Assembly (NCBI RefSeq): GCF_049316285.1
Contig: NZ_JBMOXA010000024.1
Coordinates: forward strand, 1-64,000
DNA length: 64,000 nt
Direction: 5' to 3'
From: Rhodoferax_B sp049316285
Lineage (GTDB): Bacteria; Pseudomonadota; Gammaproteobacteria; Burkholderiales; Burkholderiaceae_C
Shown here: one piece after another, positions 51,925-60,855 of the stretch
How the letters are laid out: the number at the start of each line of letters is the position of its first letter
How positions within the stretch are numbered: the stretch's first letter is position 1
Notes under the pieces: model-generated
The model's input: only the letters and a program-made list of their open reading frames with translations
Database searches by the model: none
Told to the model about the DNA's origin: nothing
Made by a program: the position numbers and the translations under genes

Positions 51925-52893
51925 TTACTTCCGGTCTGTAATGAATTTGCCACCAGCGGCTTCCGCGCCCTTTTGGCGGCGGGTGTTGCCGTCAATGCCA
52001 CCGTCGATGGCCCACTCGGCAAACACCGTGGGGCCGGGCTCGAAGGCACGCGGCTCCCACTCGCCGGTGAGTTGGTCTTCGTCGGCGTAGTACTCGGCCA
52101 GCGCACCGGCCGGGTTCTTGAAGTACCAGAAGTAGGCCGAAGAAATCGGGTGGCGGCCCGGGCCGAGCTGGGTTTCCCAGCCGCAGCGCGAGATGTGCAT
52201 GCCGCCGCCAAACACTTCGTGGATGTCGCGCACCTTGAAGGCCACGTGGTTCAGCGCGGCGTCGCCTGCGGGGCGTTGCAGCAGGAACAGGTTGTGGTGG
52301 CCGCCATCAGGGGCACAACGCAAGAAGGCGCCACGGCCGGGGTAACGGTCGGAGGCGGCAAAACCCAAACGCTCGGAGTAGAACTTCTCGCAGGCCACCA
52401 CGTCCTTGACGAAGAACACCACGTGGCCCACTTCTATGGGCGTGGCGCGTTCGTAGGCGGGTGAAGCCTGGTTGATGCGGTCCTTCTTGCTCCAGGTGTT
52501 GTAGCTGGCGCTGTCGACCTGCACTTCGCGCTTGCGCGTGACCTGCAGGCGCACGGCCAGGCCGTTCGGGTCGGTACAACCGATACGCCCCGAGCCCGAT
52601 GCAGCGCTCACAAAGCCCGGCTCGTTGCGGATGTTGTCCTCGTAGCGGCGCAGATCGGATTCGCTGGCCACACCCCAGACCACTTCACGCAGTGTCGGGC
52701 CGGCTTCCAGCGCAGCTGGCAAACCGGCCTTGCCGCTGGCGGCGACGATCACGCGGCAGCCGTTCAGCGTTTCAAAGCTCAGTTCGTCTGCGGTTTCCGA
52801 CACCAGGTGCAGGCCCCAGTCGAGAAAGAAACGGCGACACGTGGGCAGGTCGTCCGCCCCGTAAGTGATTTCGTCAATGCCAAGTACGCTCAT
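51925..52893 (-). CDS. VOC-family protein, extradiol dioxygenase-like
   Basis: 322 residues with two vicinal-oxygen-chelate modules. The first begins MSVLGIDEITYGADDLPTCR. The second has VGHVVFFVKDVVACEKFYSE, LNHVAFKVRDIHEVFGGGM and LAEYYADEDQ, which supply His, His and Glu in the places used for iron by 2,3-dihydroxybiphenyl-type dioxygenases. The first module seems to lack these ligands, as in two-domain extradiol enzymes. It could cleave a catechol-like ring formed after the Rieske step. The start was set at the ATG of MSVLGID; 13 bases separate it from the aldehyde dehydrogenase stop. Confidence 0.83.
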   Translation of the reverse strand: MSVLGIDEITYGADDLPTCRRFFLDWGLHLVSETADELSFETLNGCRVIVAASGKAGLPAALEAGPTLREVVWGVASESDLRRYEDNIRNEPGFVSAASGSGRIGCTDPNGLAVRLQVTRKREVQVDSASYNTWSKKDRINQASPAYERATPIEVGHVVFFVKDVVACEKFYSERLGFAASDRYPGRGAFLRCAPDGGHHNLFLLQRPAGDAALNHVAFKVRDIHEVFGGGMHISRCGWETQLGPGRHPISSAYFWYFKNPAGALAEYYADEDQLTGEWEPRAFEPGPTVFAEWAIDGGIDGNTRRQKGAEAAGGKFITDRK

Positions 52894-52906
52894 GATTTTT
52901 CCAATC

Positions 52907-54391
52907 TCAGTTTGCCCAGCCCAAAGGCTGTTCATTTAGGCCCCAGTACATGGCTTTTTGTTCCATGTATTGCAGGATGCCCAGGCGTCCTTTTTCGCGG
53001 CCCAGGCCGCTGTCGCGCCAGCCACCAAATGGGGTGGAAATGGAGAACTGCTTGTAGGTGTTGATCCACACCGTGCCGGCTTGCACCGCACGGCCAATGC
53101 GCCAGGCGCGTTTGTAGTCCTTGGTCCAGATGCCGGCGGCCAGCGCGTAGACGCTGTTGTTGGCCTGTTCGAGCAAGGCTTCCTCGTTGTCGAATGGCAT
53201 GGCCACCAGCACCGGGCCGAAGATTTCCTGCTGGCAGATGGCGTCAGTGTTTTGCACGCCTTCCAGAATGGTCGGGCTGTAGTAGTAGCCACGCTCGTAC
53301 AGCGCGCCTTCAGGGCGCTTGCCGCCGGTGCGCAGCGTGGCGCCATCACCCAGGCCCATGGCCACGTAGCCTTCGATCGACTCGCGGTGTTTGGCGGTGA
53401 TCAGCGGGCCCATTTGGGTGCGTTCGTCGGCTGGGTCGCCGACACGCAAAGCGGCGGCGCGTTGGCTCAAGCGGTCCATGAACGGTGCATACAGTTCACG
53501 CGCGACAAACAGGCGCGAGCCGGCGATGCACGATTCACCCGACGAGCTGAAGATGCCGAACAACACACCGTTGACGGCGTGGTCCAGGTCGGCATCGGCC
53601 AGCACCATGGTGGCCGACTTGCCGCCCAGCTCCAGCGAGACCGGCATCATCTTGTCGGCCGCGATGTGGGCGATGTGTTTGCCGGTGCTGGTGCCGCCGG
53701 TGAACGACACACGCTTCACCAGCGGGTGTTTGGTGATGGCGTCGCCAATCACCGAGCCACGGCCGGGCAACACGCTCAACATGCCCTTGGGCACACCGGC
53801 TTCTTCACAGATGGCGGCCAGCTCCAGCGCCATCAGCGGCGTGGCCTCTGCGGGCTTGATGACCACGGCATTGCCCGCAGCCAAGGCGGGCGCCACCTTT
53901 TGCGCTTCGCTGGCTATGGGTGAGTTCCACGGCGTGATCGCGGCCACCACACCCATGGGCTCGTAGACGCTCATGGTCATGTAGTCGCCGCGCGCAGGGG
54001 TGAGCGTTTCTTCCAGTGTTTCGCAGGCAGCGGCGAAGAACTGGAAGGTGCCGGCGGCACTGGCCACCAGGTTGCGCGTTTCGGAAATCGGCTTGCCGTT
54101 GTCCAGGCGTTGGCGTTGCGCCAAAGGCTCGGCGCGTTCACGGATGATTTGCGCCACGCGGTACAACACGGCCGCACGTTCGTGTGGCTTCTTCTGCGCC
54201 CAGCCGCTGGTGCGGAAGGCGTGGTCGGCACGTTCAATGGCCTCGTTCACGTCCTCCAGGCTGGGGGCGCGCAGGCGGGCCACGACTTCGCCGGTGGCGG
54301 GGTAGAGGGTGCTGCTCTCGCTACCAGCACCCAGGCGCATTTCGCCACCGATGTTGATGGGGAGCAGGTCGTTGCGTTCTGTGATCAGCAT
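52907..54391 (-). CDS. Aldehyde dehydrogenase
   Basis: 494 residues, NAD(P)-dependent oxidation of an aldehyde to the acid. Catalytic Cys288 lies in FSSSGESCIAGSRLFV, general-base Glu254 in VSLELGGKSA, the oxyanion Asn in ITPWNSPI, and the cofactor site in KPAEATPL and FTGGTSTGKHI. The end has YKQFSISTPFGGWRDSGLGR. It is nearest in style to betaine/semialdehyde and 2-hydroxymuconic-semialdehyde dehydrogenases, but the substrate cannot be read off. Nine bases separate it from the aspartate dehydrogenase-like gene. Confidence 0.93.
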   Translation of the reverse strand: MLITERNDLLPINIGGEMRLGAGSESSTLYPATGEVVARLRAPSLEDVNEAIERADHAFRTSGWAQKKPHERAAVLYRVAQIIRERAEPLAQRQRLDNGKPISETRNLVASAAGTFQFFAAACETLEETLTPARGDYMTMSVYEPMGVVAAITPWNSPIASEAQKVAPALAAGNAVVIKPAEATPLMALELAAICEEAGVPKGMLSVLPGRGSVIGDAITKHPLVKRVSFTGGTSTGKHIAHIAADKMMPVSLELGGKSATMVLADADLDHAVNGVLFGIFSSSGESCIAGSRLFVARELYAPFMDRLSQRAAALRVGDPADERTQMGPLITAKHRESIEGYVAMGLGDGATLRTGGKRPEGALYERGYYYSPTILEGVQNTDAICQQEIFGPVLVAMPFDNEEALLEQANNSVYALAAGIWTKDYKRAWRIGRAVQAGTVWINTYKQFSISTPFGGWRDSGLGREKGRLGILQYMEQKAMYWGLNEQPLGWAN

Positions 54392-54400
54392 GTGTTTTCC

Positions 54401-55204
54401 TCAGATCGACACCGCGTGTGCGCGGTTGCGAATGGCGCGTACCGCGCTGTAGACGGTGAGTGCCGAAGTCTTGGGGTTGGCAGCAAGAGGCTTGCCACGC
54501 ATGGTCAGCTCGAAGCTGCCGAAGGCGCCGCGCGCCAACACGTGGTGCACGTTCTCGGTCACGCCAGGATCGGCGTACAGCTCCACCTTGGTGCCTTGCA
54601 GGCCCAGGCCGGCCAGGGCCAGCGTGGCCGCCACGTTGGCGTTCTTGGGGTAGAGCTGCGCGGCTTGCTCGGCGCTGCCCGCAAAGATGCGGTGCGCGGT
54701 CTTCAGGCTGTCGAGATCACATTCCTTTTCACCCGGCGTGCCCTTCCAGGCGCCCGGCGGCTTGCGGCCGGTGTAGACCACTTCGTCCAGGCCGCCGATA
54801 CGTGCGGCGGCCAGGGCGTCGATGGCACCGATGGCACCCGACAACAATTGCACTTGTGTCTTGCCCTGGCGTGCGGCGGCTTCGAGCGCGGCGAACATGC
54901 CGTCTTCGCTCAAGGCGCCGACCGAGGCCACCACGGCAGGCACGCCGCGTTGCAGTGCGGGCACCACGTGTTCACCGATGGCACTGTGGCCAGCGCATTC
55001 GACCACCAGGTCGGGCGCGTAGGCCCCTTGGCCTACGGCGCTGGCGATCTTCGCCGTGGGCGCCCAGCGCTGCACGGTGGCGTTGATGGCGTCGGTGGTG
55101 TAGGGCACAACCACGCTTTGCACGGCCACATCGGCGTCACCGTGCAACAACTCCAGCACAGAGGAGCCAATGGCGCCGCAACCGATCAGGGCAATCTTCA
55201 ACAT
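54401..55204 (-). CDS. Aspartate dehydrogenase-like (NadX family)
   Basis: 267 residues. The Rossmann start is MLKIALIGCGAIGSSVLELL. VVECAGHSAIGEHVVPAL, VASVGALSEDGMFAALEAAA and KNANVAATLALAGLGLQGTK match the NadX family, which makes or removes the amino group of aspartate with NAD(P). In catabolic clusters, members may deaminate another amino acid or imine. I used the ATG spaced from AAGGA, not the in-frame ATG three codons earlier. No nadA/nadB genes are close, so a role outside NAD synthesis is likely (inference). Confidence 0.85.
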   Translation of the reverse strand: MLKIALIGCGAIGSSVLELLHGDADVAVQSVVVPYTTDAINATVQRWAPTAKIASAVGQGAYAPDLVVECAGHSAIGEHVVPALQRGVPAVVASVGALSEDGMFAALEAAARQGKTQVQLLSGAIGAIDALAAARIGGLDEVVYTGRKPPGAWKGTPGEKECDLDSLKTAHRIFAGSAEQAAQLYPKNANVAATLALAGLGLQGTKVELYADPGVTENVHHVLARGAFGSFELTMRGKPLAANPKTSALTVYSAVRAIRNRAHAVSI

Positions 55205-55217
55205 GTGCGCCATCCTT

Positions 55218-56882
55218 TTAGGCCGGAACTTTGGTCGGTGGGCCGGCAAACGCGGTGGTGAAGTTGCCAATCGACAGCATGTCGATTTCCAGCAAGAACG
55301 GGCCGGTGGCAGCATTGGCTTTTTCCAGCGCGGCAGGCAGTTCGCTCCAGTTGCTCACGCGGGTGTGTGGCAGCTTCAGCGAAGCCGTCAAACCGGCGTA
55401 GTCGGGCGTGTGCAGGTCGACATAACAACGGCGGCCACCGTATTGCGCGTCCTGGATGTTGCGGATCACGCCGTAACGCTGGTCGTTCATCAGCACGTAG
55501 ACCACGGGAGCGTTTTCTTGCACGGCCGTGGCCAGTTCACCCAGGTTGAGGATGAAACCGCCGTCGCCACACAGGCTGAAGGTTTTGCGGCCCGAGCCGG
55601 TGACGGCCGAGGCCACGGCTGCACCTATGCCCATGGCCAGGCCTTGGCCAATGCCGCCGCCCAGGGCGTGCACACCAGCCGTGGGTTCAAACACCTGCAG
55701 TTGGCGGTTGCCCCAGGTGCTGTTGGACACCGTGACGTCGCGCACCCAGTTGAACTTGCGGCCAGCGGCCTTTTGCAGCGCAGCGACCAGCGTGGTGTAG
55801 GGGCCCAGACCGTCGAGCAGCAGCTTCTCGGCTTGTTCCTTGGCGGCACGCAGATCGGCAGCAAAGGCCGGGTCGATGTTGAGCTTGCCTTCCAGGCGCT
55901 CGGCCAGGCCTTCAAGCACCAGCTTGGCATCACCCGTCACAAAATAATCGGTTTCGTAGCAACGGCCTTCGGCGGAGCCGTCCACATCGGCACGGTACAG
56001 CGGGCGTGGCAGCTTGAGTTGGTACTTCAGCGTTTCGTTGCCACGCAGGCGCGAACCCACGACCAGCATGGCGTCGCAGGTCTGGTAGAAGTTTTCCACC
56101 GGCTTGTGCAGGTTGTAGGCGCCGAGCGAGCGCACGTCGTCTTCGGCGACGATGCCACGGCCTTGTGTGCTGGTGACCACACCAATGCCCATGGCCATGA
56201 GGCGTGCCACGGCTGCACCGGCGTGGCGTGCGCCACCACCGAGCCACAACAAGGGGCGGCGCGCGGTGCGCAGGCGCTCGGCCAGGGCGTCGAGGCTGGC
56301 GACAGGCGGCACGGCCACACCTATGGGCAGCGGGCTCAGATCGGCCGGTTGGGCGATCAGCGCGGCCTGGATGTCGATAGGGATTTCGATGCTGACGGGG
56401 CCGGTGGGCGCGGTCAATGCCACTTGCACGGCCTGCTTCAAGGTGCTGATGGCGGTCTCGACGCTGCGCACGCGGAAGGCGGCCTTGGAGATGGCCTTCA
56501 GCATGGTGAGCTGGTCGGGTGCTTCGTGGATGTACGACAGGTTCTGGTCGAGGTATTGGGTCTCGATCTGGCCGGTGATGTGCAACAGCGGCGTGCCGGC
56601 CGTGAGCGCTTCCACCATGGCGCCAGCGGCGTTACCCGCTGCGGTGCCGGTGCTGGTGAGGCACACACCCAGGCTGCCGGTGGTGCGGGCGTAGGCGTCG
56701 GCCATGTTGGTGCCGCCGGCTTCGCCGCGCGCCATCACGAAGCGGATGTTGCCGCGGTCGTTGAAGGCGTCCAGGATGGGCATGTTGTGGATGGAGATCA
56801 CGCCAAAGGCGGCCTTGACGCCGCATTGCTCCAGGAATTCGGCGATAGCTGCGCCAACGGTGATTTGTTTAGTTTCAAGCAT
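55218..56882 (-). CDS. Thiamine-diphosphate-dependent enzyme (acetolactate synthase/decarboxylase-like)
   Basis: 554 residues of the three-domain TPP fold. The pyrimidine domain starts ITVGAAIAEFLEQCGVKAAF with catalytic-region Glu in VMARGEAGGTNMADAYARTT. The central domain has RPLLWLGGGARHAGAAVARL. The TPP/Mg motif is CGDGGFILNLGELATAVQEN then VYVLMNDQRYG. It resembles benzoylformate decarboxylase and acetolactate synthase-like carboligases; the exact reaction is unknown. GGAGGT is 13 bases before the ATG, which overlaps the end of the SDR gene by eight bases. A longer open frame upstream is antisense-like and not protein-like. Confidence 0.9.
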   Translation of the reverse strand: MLETKQITVGAAIAEFLEQCGVKAAFGVISIHNMPILDAFNDRGNIRFVMARGEAGGTNMADAYARTTGSLGVCLTSTGTAAGNAAGAMVEALTAGTPLLHITGQIETQYLDQNLSYIHEAPDQLTMLKAISKAAFRVRSVETAISTLKQAVQVALTAPTGPVSIEIPIDIQAALIAQPADLSPLPIGVAVPPVASLDALAERLRTARRPLLWLGGGARHAGAAVARLMAMGIGVVTSTQGRGIVAEDDVRSLGAYNLHKPVENFYQTCDAMLVVGSRLRGNETLKYQLKLPRPLYRADVDGSAEGRCYETDYFVTGDAKLVLEGLAERLEGKLNIDPAFAADLRAAKEQAEKLLLDGLGPYTTLVAALQKAAGRKFNWVRDVTVSNSTWGNRQLQVFEPTAGVHALGGGIGQGLAMGIGAAVASAVTGSGRKTFSLCGDGGFILNLGELATAVQENAPVVYVLMNDQRYGVIRNIQDAQYGGRRCYVDLHTPDYAGLTASLKLPHTRVSNWSELPAALEKANAATGPFLLEIDMLSIGNFTTAFAGPPTKVPA

Positions 56883-57672
56883 GGTGGGATAGACCTCCGG
56901 ATACATCGATATGGCTGCCCGTGGTGTAGGAGGACAGAGGAGAGGCCAGGTAGAAAATGGCCTGGGCGGCTTCCTGGGGCAAGCCCAGTCGGCCAAGGGG
57001 GATACGTTTGCGCGCAGCGAGTTCACCGGTCCAGGCGGCCCAGTCTTGCGTCTTGTCTTCACGCGCCTCAAAGCGGCGGCGCCATTGACCAGACTCGATC
57101 AGGCCGACCAGAATGCCGTTGACACGCACGCCCTTGGGCGCGAACTCGGTGGCCATGGAGCGCACCAGGTTCTTGATGCCGGCGCGCGCGGCCGAGGTGG
57201 CCACCATGTGCGGCTCGGGTTGTGCGGCCAGCAGCGAATTCACGCATACGATGGCCGCATCGGCGTGTTGCTGCAGTTGCGGCAGAAAGGCGCGGGTCGG
57301 GTAGATCACCGAGAAGAACTTCAGGTGCAGTTCTTCGGTCCAGGCGGCGTCAGTGGTATCGGCAAAGGTGGAGACGCGGCCTTGGCCGGCGTTGTTCACC
57401 AGAATGGAGACGGTGCCGAGTGCGGCTTGGGTCTGCGCGGCGAAGTCCTTGATGGAGGCTTCGGACAACACATCGCAGGTGGCAGCGAACAGCTTGGCTT
57501 GCGGGAACAGCTCGCGCAGGCGCGCTTCGGCGGAGGCCAGGCGCTCGGCGTTGCGGCCGCAGATGGCGACGGCGGCGCCCTGCTGCAGCAACAGCTCGAC
57601 CGTGGCCAGGCCAATACCGGAGGTGCCCCCGGTGACCACGGCAACGCGGCCGCTTAAATTGAATGCTTGCAT
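56875..57672 (-). CDS. SDR-fold protein with altered catalytic residues
   Basis: 265 residues with a normal short-chain dehydrogenase cofactor fold: VAVVTGGTSGIGLATVELLL, NNAGQG, and the RVNGILVGLIES region. The catalytic Tyr-x3-Lys is not present: the aligned segment reads ATSAARAGIKNLVRSM, so Thr stands for Tyr and Arg for Lys. The active-site Ser region is VNSLLA. It may use another proton donor, or be non-reductive. It is found between the IclR and TPP genes (15 bases after IclR stop) and overlaps the TPP gene by eight bases. Confidence 0.87.
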   Translation of the reverse strand: MQAFNLSGRVAVVTGGTSGIGLATVELLLQQGAAVAICGRNAERLASAEARLRELFPQAKLFAATCDVLSEASIKDFAAQTQAALGTVSILVNNAGQGRVSTFADTTDAAWTEELHLKFFSVIYPTRAFLPQLQQHADAAIVCVNSLLAAQPEPHMVATSAARAGIKNLVRSMATEFAPKGVRVNGILVGLIESGQWRRRFEAREDKTQDWAAWTGELAARKRIPLGRLGLPQEAAQAIFYLASPLSSYTTGSHIDVSGGLSHHA

Positions 57673-57687
57673 ATAAATTAAACGGGC

Positions 57688-58521
57688 TTAGTTGCCAGCG
57701 ATGGCGGCGCGCTTCTGCGGCGCTGCACCGGGCTTGTAGTTGAGCAAGGCCGACAATTCTTCGGCCGAGGCACGCACACGCTGCACCAGTTCGTCGAGTT
57801 GTGCGCCTTCGATGTGTGCCGAGGGAATGGTCGCGCCCATGGCCGCGATGATGCGGCCCGAGTGGTCGCGCACCGGGGCGGCCACGGTGGAGATGCTGGC
57901 TTCGAAATAACCCTCGCCCAACGCATAACCACGCTCGCGGTCTTCTTGCGCCATGTTGAACAAGTCCAAGGTGGTCTTGGGTGTGCAGTTGGAAAACACT
58001 TCGAGCTCGGGCTCGGGGTAGAGGGCTTGCAGGTCGGGCAGTGTCAGGTCTTCAAGCAGGATGCGGCCGAGCACCGTGGCATGTGCGGGCAGGCGTGTGC
58101 CCACACGCACCGAGCTGGCAAACGGTGTGGACGGCGACACCTTGGCCACGTAGACAATGTGCCGGTGGTCGCGCACCACCAGGTTCACGGCATAACGGAT
58201 CTCGCTGTTCAAGCGCGCCAGCACGGGCTGGCCCAACTCGGTCAGTTCCAGCGACGACAGGTATTCAAAGCCCATGCGCAACACCGCCAGGCCCAGGCGG
58301 TAGTCGTTGCCGCTTTCGGTGCGTTCGATGAAACCCAGCGCCTCCAAGGTGTTGAGCAAACGGAACACGGTGGAGCGGGGCAGGTTCAGCCGGCGCGCCA
58401 GTTCGGGCGCGCCGAGTGCCCGGCTTTCACGGCCGAATTCGCCCAGCAGGCGCAGGCCGCGCTCCAGGGCCGGCACTATGTATTTTTCAGAGCCTTCGTC
58501 GGCGTCGTTGGTGGTGCTCAT
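57688..58521 (-). CDS. IclR-family transcriptional regulator
   Basis: 277 residues: an N-terminal winged helix (VPALERGLRLLGEFGRESRA, LARRLNLPRSTVFRLLNTLE) and the C-terminal effector domain with GTRLPAHATVLGRILLEDL and FEASISTVAAPVRDHSGRII. IclR proteins control catabolic operons and are released or activated by a pathway intermediate. It is inside the cluster it presumably controls, and a perfect-arm palindrome at the cluster head is a fitting operator. The start is the ATG of MSTTNDADEG; the frame extends upstream into the hydrolase gene without protein character. Confidence 0.92.
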   Translation of the reverse strand: MSTTNDADEGSEKYIVPALERGLRLLGEFGRESRALGAPELARRLNLPRSTVFRLLNTLEALGFIERTESGNDYRLGLAVLRMGFEYLSSLELTELGQPVLARLNSEIRYAVNLVVRDHRHIVYVAKVSPSTPFASSVRVGTRLPAHATVLGRILLEDLTLPDLQALYPEPELEVFSNCTPKTTLDLFNMAQEDRERGYALGEGYFEASISTVAAPVRDHSGRIIAAMGATIPSAHIEGAQLDELVQRVRASAEELSALLNYKPGAAPQKRAAIAGN

Positions 58522-58531
58522 GGCTGTGGAC

Positions 58532-59383
58532 TCATACACAGGCCGCCAGCGCCTGCTCGATGAGCTGGGCCACGGCCTGGGGTTGTTCGGTAGGGCTGGC
58601 ATGGCCAGCGGCGACGATAGGGGCGTAGGTGGCGCCCAACACTTGGGCCCAACGGGCGCTGGCTTCTGGGGTGGTGACCACATCCACAGCACCGCAATGC
58701 ACTTCCACCGGCATCTGCAATGCGGGGCCTGCGCCCAGGTTGGCAGCACACAGCAGCTCAACGGCTTGCAGGTAGCCGTCTTCCTTCAACAGGCTGGCGT
58801 TCCAGCGCACCCAGGCGCGGGCTTCTTCCGTGGCGTTGGGCGACAGCAAACGTTGGTCGATGCGTGCGGCAATGCCAGCCACGCCCTGGGTTTCCAAAGC
58901 ATCGCGGCGCTGTGCGCGCACGCGTGCCTGGGCTTCGGCCTGGTCGGGCGCACCGTAGCCGCCAGCGGGGCTGATCAACACCAGGCGTGGCACTTGTTGC
59001 CGAGTGCTGTGGCGTGCGTAGGCCGCGCCCATCAAGCACCCCAGCGAATGACCCACCACCAGGCAAGACGGCAAGCCCATGACGTCGACCGCAGCACGCA
59101 GTTGCGCGGCGTAGTCCTCTGCCGTGGGTGCCAGGCTCGGCAACGGTGTGGAGCTGCCGTAACCCGGCGCATCCCAGGCGACCACATGGATGTGCGGCGC
59201 CAAAGCGGCGACCACTTGTTGCCAGGACGCGGCGCCTGAACTGATGCCGTGCAACAGCAACACGCTGGGGCCTAGCCCTGGTGTACCGCGTTGGCGCACC
59301 GAGACTTGTGCGCCGCCGGGCAGGCGCACCACGGTCTGCGCAAACTCGCGGTTCAGGCGTTCAACTTGTGGGGCGGAGATCAT
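58532..59383 (-). CDS. Alpha/beta-fold hydrolase
   Basis: 283 residues: oxyanion region LLLHGISSGAASWQQVVAAL, WDAPGYGSST, nucleophile elbow VVGHSLGCLMGAAYA with the Ser, acid region in VHCGAVDVVTTPE and catalytic His in VAAGHASPTEQP. This layout is that of carbon-carbon hydrolases for meta-cleavage products and of enol-lactonases. With an extradiol-like VOC protein in the operon, a role in ring-cleavage product hydrolysis is reasonable but unproven. Ten bases separate it from iclR. Confidence 0.88.
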   Translation of the reverse strand: MISAPQVERLNREFAQTVVRLPGGAQVSVRQRGTPGLGPSVLLLHGISSGAASWQQVVAALAPHIHVVAWDAPGYGSSTPLPSLAPTAEDYAAQLRAAVDVMGLPSCLVVGHSLGCLMGAAYARHSTRQQVPRLVLISPAGGYGAPDQAEAQARVRAQRRDALETQGVAGIAARIDQRLLSPNATEEARAWVRWNASLLKEDGYLQAVELLCAANLGAGPALQMPVEVHCGAVDVVTTPEASARWAQVLGATYAPIVAAGHASPTEQPQAVAQLIEQALAACV

Positions 59384-59417
59384 GCTGGCGTCGGGGCTGG
59401 CGAAGACTGATGCGTGC

Positions 59418-59963
59418 TTATTTCGGCTCGCGCTTGATGCTGGCCAGGGGGTGTTCTGGCGGGTAGGTGGGGGTGATGGGCTTCTTGGCGCCGAGCATCA
59501 CGCACATCAGCGCGTCTTCGTCGCCGATGTTGATTTCTTCGCGGTACACGCCGGGCGGCACCGAGACGACGTCACGGTCGGTCAGGATGGTTTCATAACG
59601 TTGGCCATCTTTTTCCAGCACCAGCTTGAGCTTGCCGCGGATCAGGAAGAACACTTCTTCCACGTCGGTGTGCAGGTGCGATGGGCCTTCGTTGCCGGCC
59701 GGGATCACCATGGTCGAGAAAGTGAAGTTTTCCGCCGGGATGGTGGTGTTGTCCGAGGACACACCCGTGCCGCCCGTACCGATGTAACGCATTTGGCCGC
59801 GACGGTACTTGGGGTCGAAGTCGGCCTGGAACTTCAGCGCGTCGAAGTCGTAGCGGCGCGTGGAGAAGCGTGCCACGCGGCTTTCCATCCACTTGTCAAA
59901 ACCTACGCCCTCGGGCTGTTCCCAGCTCTTGGGTTGTTGAGATTGTTCAGTCGTTTGGCTCAT
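59418..59963 (-). CDS. Cupin-domain protein
   Basis: 181 residues. The cupin barrel has FTFSTMVIPAGNEGPSHLHT, DVEEVFFLIRGKLKLVLEKD and RDVVSVPPGVYREEINIG. Metal-type ligands His-x-His and Glu in GPSHLHTDVEEVFF are kept. It may be an isomerase, a dioxygenase or a sugar/organic acid-binding protein. The ATG of MSQTTEQSQQ follows AGGAG closely. It lies between the SDR and the hydrolase genes. No specific reaction can be assigned. Confidence 0.85.
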   Translation of the reverse strand: MSQTTEQSQQPKSWEQPEGVGFDKWMESRVARFSTRRYDFDALKFQADFDPKYRRGQMRYIGTGGTGVSSDNTTIPAENFTFSTMVIPAGNEGPSHLHTDVEEVFFLIRGKLKLVLEKDGQRYETILTDRDVVSVPPGVYREEINIGDEDALMCVMLGAKKPITPTYPPEHPLASIKREPK

Positions 59964-59987
59964 GGGTTTTCTCCTGTTGATTTCCAA

Positions 59988-60764
59988 TTAGTTCATGACG
60001 AAGCCGCCGTTGACGGCAAGCAGTTGGCCGGTGACAAAACGGGCCATATCGGACAAGGCAAAGGTGACGGCACCACTCACGTCGGCCGGCAGCTGTTCAC
60101 GTTGCAGCGCGCGTTGGTCTACGTACAGGCGGTGGCGGTTCTCCGGCACGTATTGGGTGGCTTCGACCATCACCAGGCCGGGGGCGATGGCGTTGACGGT
60201 GATGTTGTCGGCGCCGAGTTCGCGCGCCAGCGAATGTGTCATGGAAATGACGGCGCCTTTGCTCGCCACGTAGGCCAGCAGATTGGGTGCGCCCCAGAGT
60301 GCGGTGTCGGATGCCAGATTGACCACGGCGCCACGGCCGCTTTCGCGCAGTGCGGCACGGCAGGCGCGGGTCATCAACCAGGTGCCGCGCACGTTGACGG
60401 CCATGACCTTGTCCCAAACGGCAACATCGATGTCGGCCATGCCACGGCCACCGGAATCGGTGACGGCGGCGTTGTTCACCAAGCCGTCCAGGCCGCCGAG
60501 TGCGGCGATGGCCTCAGTGGCGCAGCGGTCTACGGAAGCCGGGTCGGCGAGATCAACCTGAACGGCGGTGGCGTCAAACCCTTGCGCACGTAATTGCGCG
60601 GCCGATTCGGCCAGCAGTTCGGCCTGGATGTCGGCAATGACCACACGTGCACCGGCTTCGCAGAAAGCGGAGGCAAACGCAAACCCGAGCCCGCGTGCGG
60701 CGCCGGTCACCAGGATACGGCGGCCTGCCAACAATGGAGCAGACGATGAAGATGTGGGGCTCAT
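59988..60764 (-). CDS. Short-chain dehydrogenase/reductase (canonical)
   Basis: 258 residues: RILVTGAARGLGFAFASAFC (cofactor loop), VVIADIQAE with Asp suggesting NAD preference, LVNNAAVTD, and the intact catalytic set Ser in VVNLASDTAL and Tyr-x3-Lys in LAYVASKGAVISM. NAVNVRGT-like AVNVRGTWLMTRACR is also present. It should oxidise or reduce an alcohol/ketone of the pathway; no substrate can be assigned. It is the first gene of the cluster. AAGAAAG precedes the ATG; two palindromes lie upstream. Confidence 0.93.
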   Translation of the reverse strand: MSPTSSSSAPLLAGRRILVTGAARGLGFAFASAFCEAGARVVIADIQAELLAESAAQLRAQGFDATAVQVDLADPASVDRCATEAIAALGGLDGLVNNAAVTDSGGRGMADIDVAVWDKVMAVNVRGTWLMTRACRAALRESGRGAVVNLASDTALWGAPNLLAYVASKGAVISMTHSLARELGADNITVNAIAPGLVMVEATQYVPENRHRLYVDQRALQREQLPADVSGAVTFALSDMARFVTGQLLAVNGGFVMN

Positions 60765-60813
60765 GGATCTTTCTTTTCGCGGGGCGACTGGGTGGCTGCT
60801 TTCCCCAATCTTG

Positions 60814-60837
60814 CGATGTTTCACATATGGAACATCG
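60814..60837. promoter_or_regulatory. 24-base inverted repeat, candidate IclR operator
   Basis: CGATGTT (60814-60820) and AACATCG (60831-60837) are perfect arms around TCACATATGG, 50 to 73 bases upstream of the first gene of the cluster. The inner TTTCA...GGAA is like IclR-family sites (TTTC-N-GAAA). Binding by the cluster's IclR is inferred. Confidence 0.5.
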
Positions 60838-60855
60838 ATTTATTAATGGAACGAG

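Noticed and set aside
55170..57122. A 650-codon frame opposite the TPP enzyme
   Set aside because: Antisense shadow of a well-conserved TPP enzyme; no domains or start signals.
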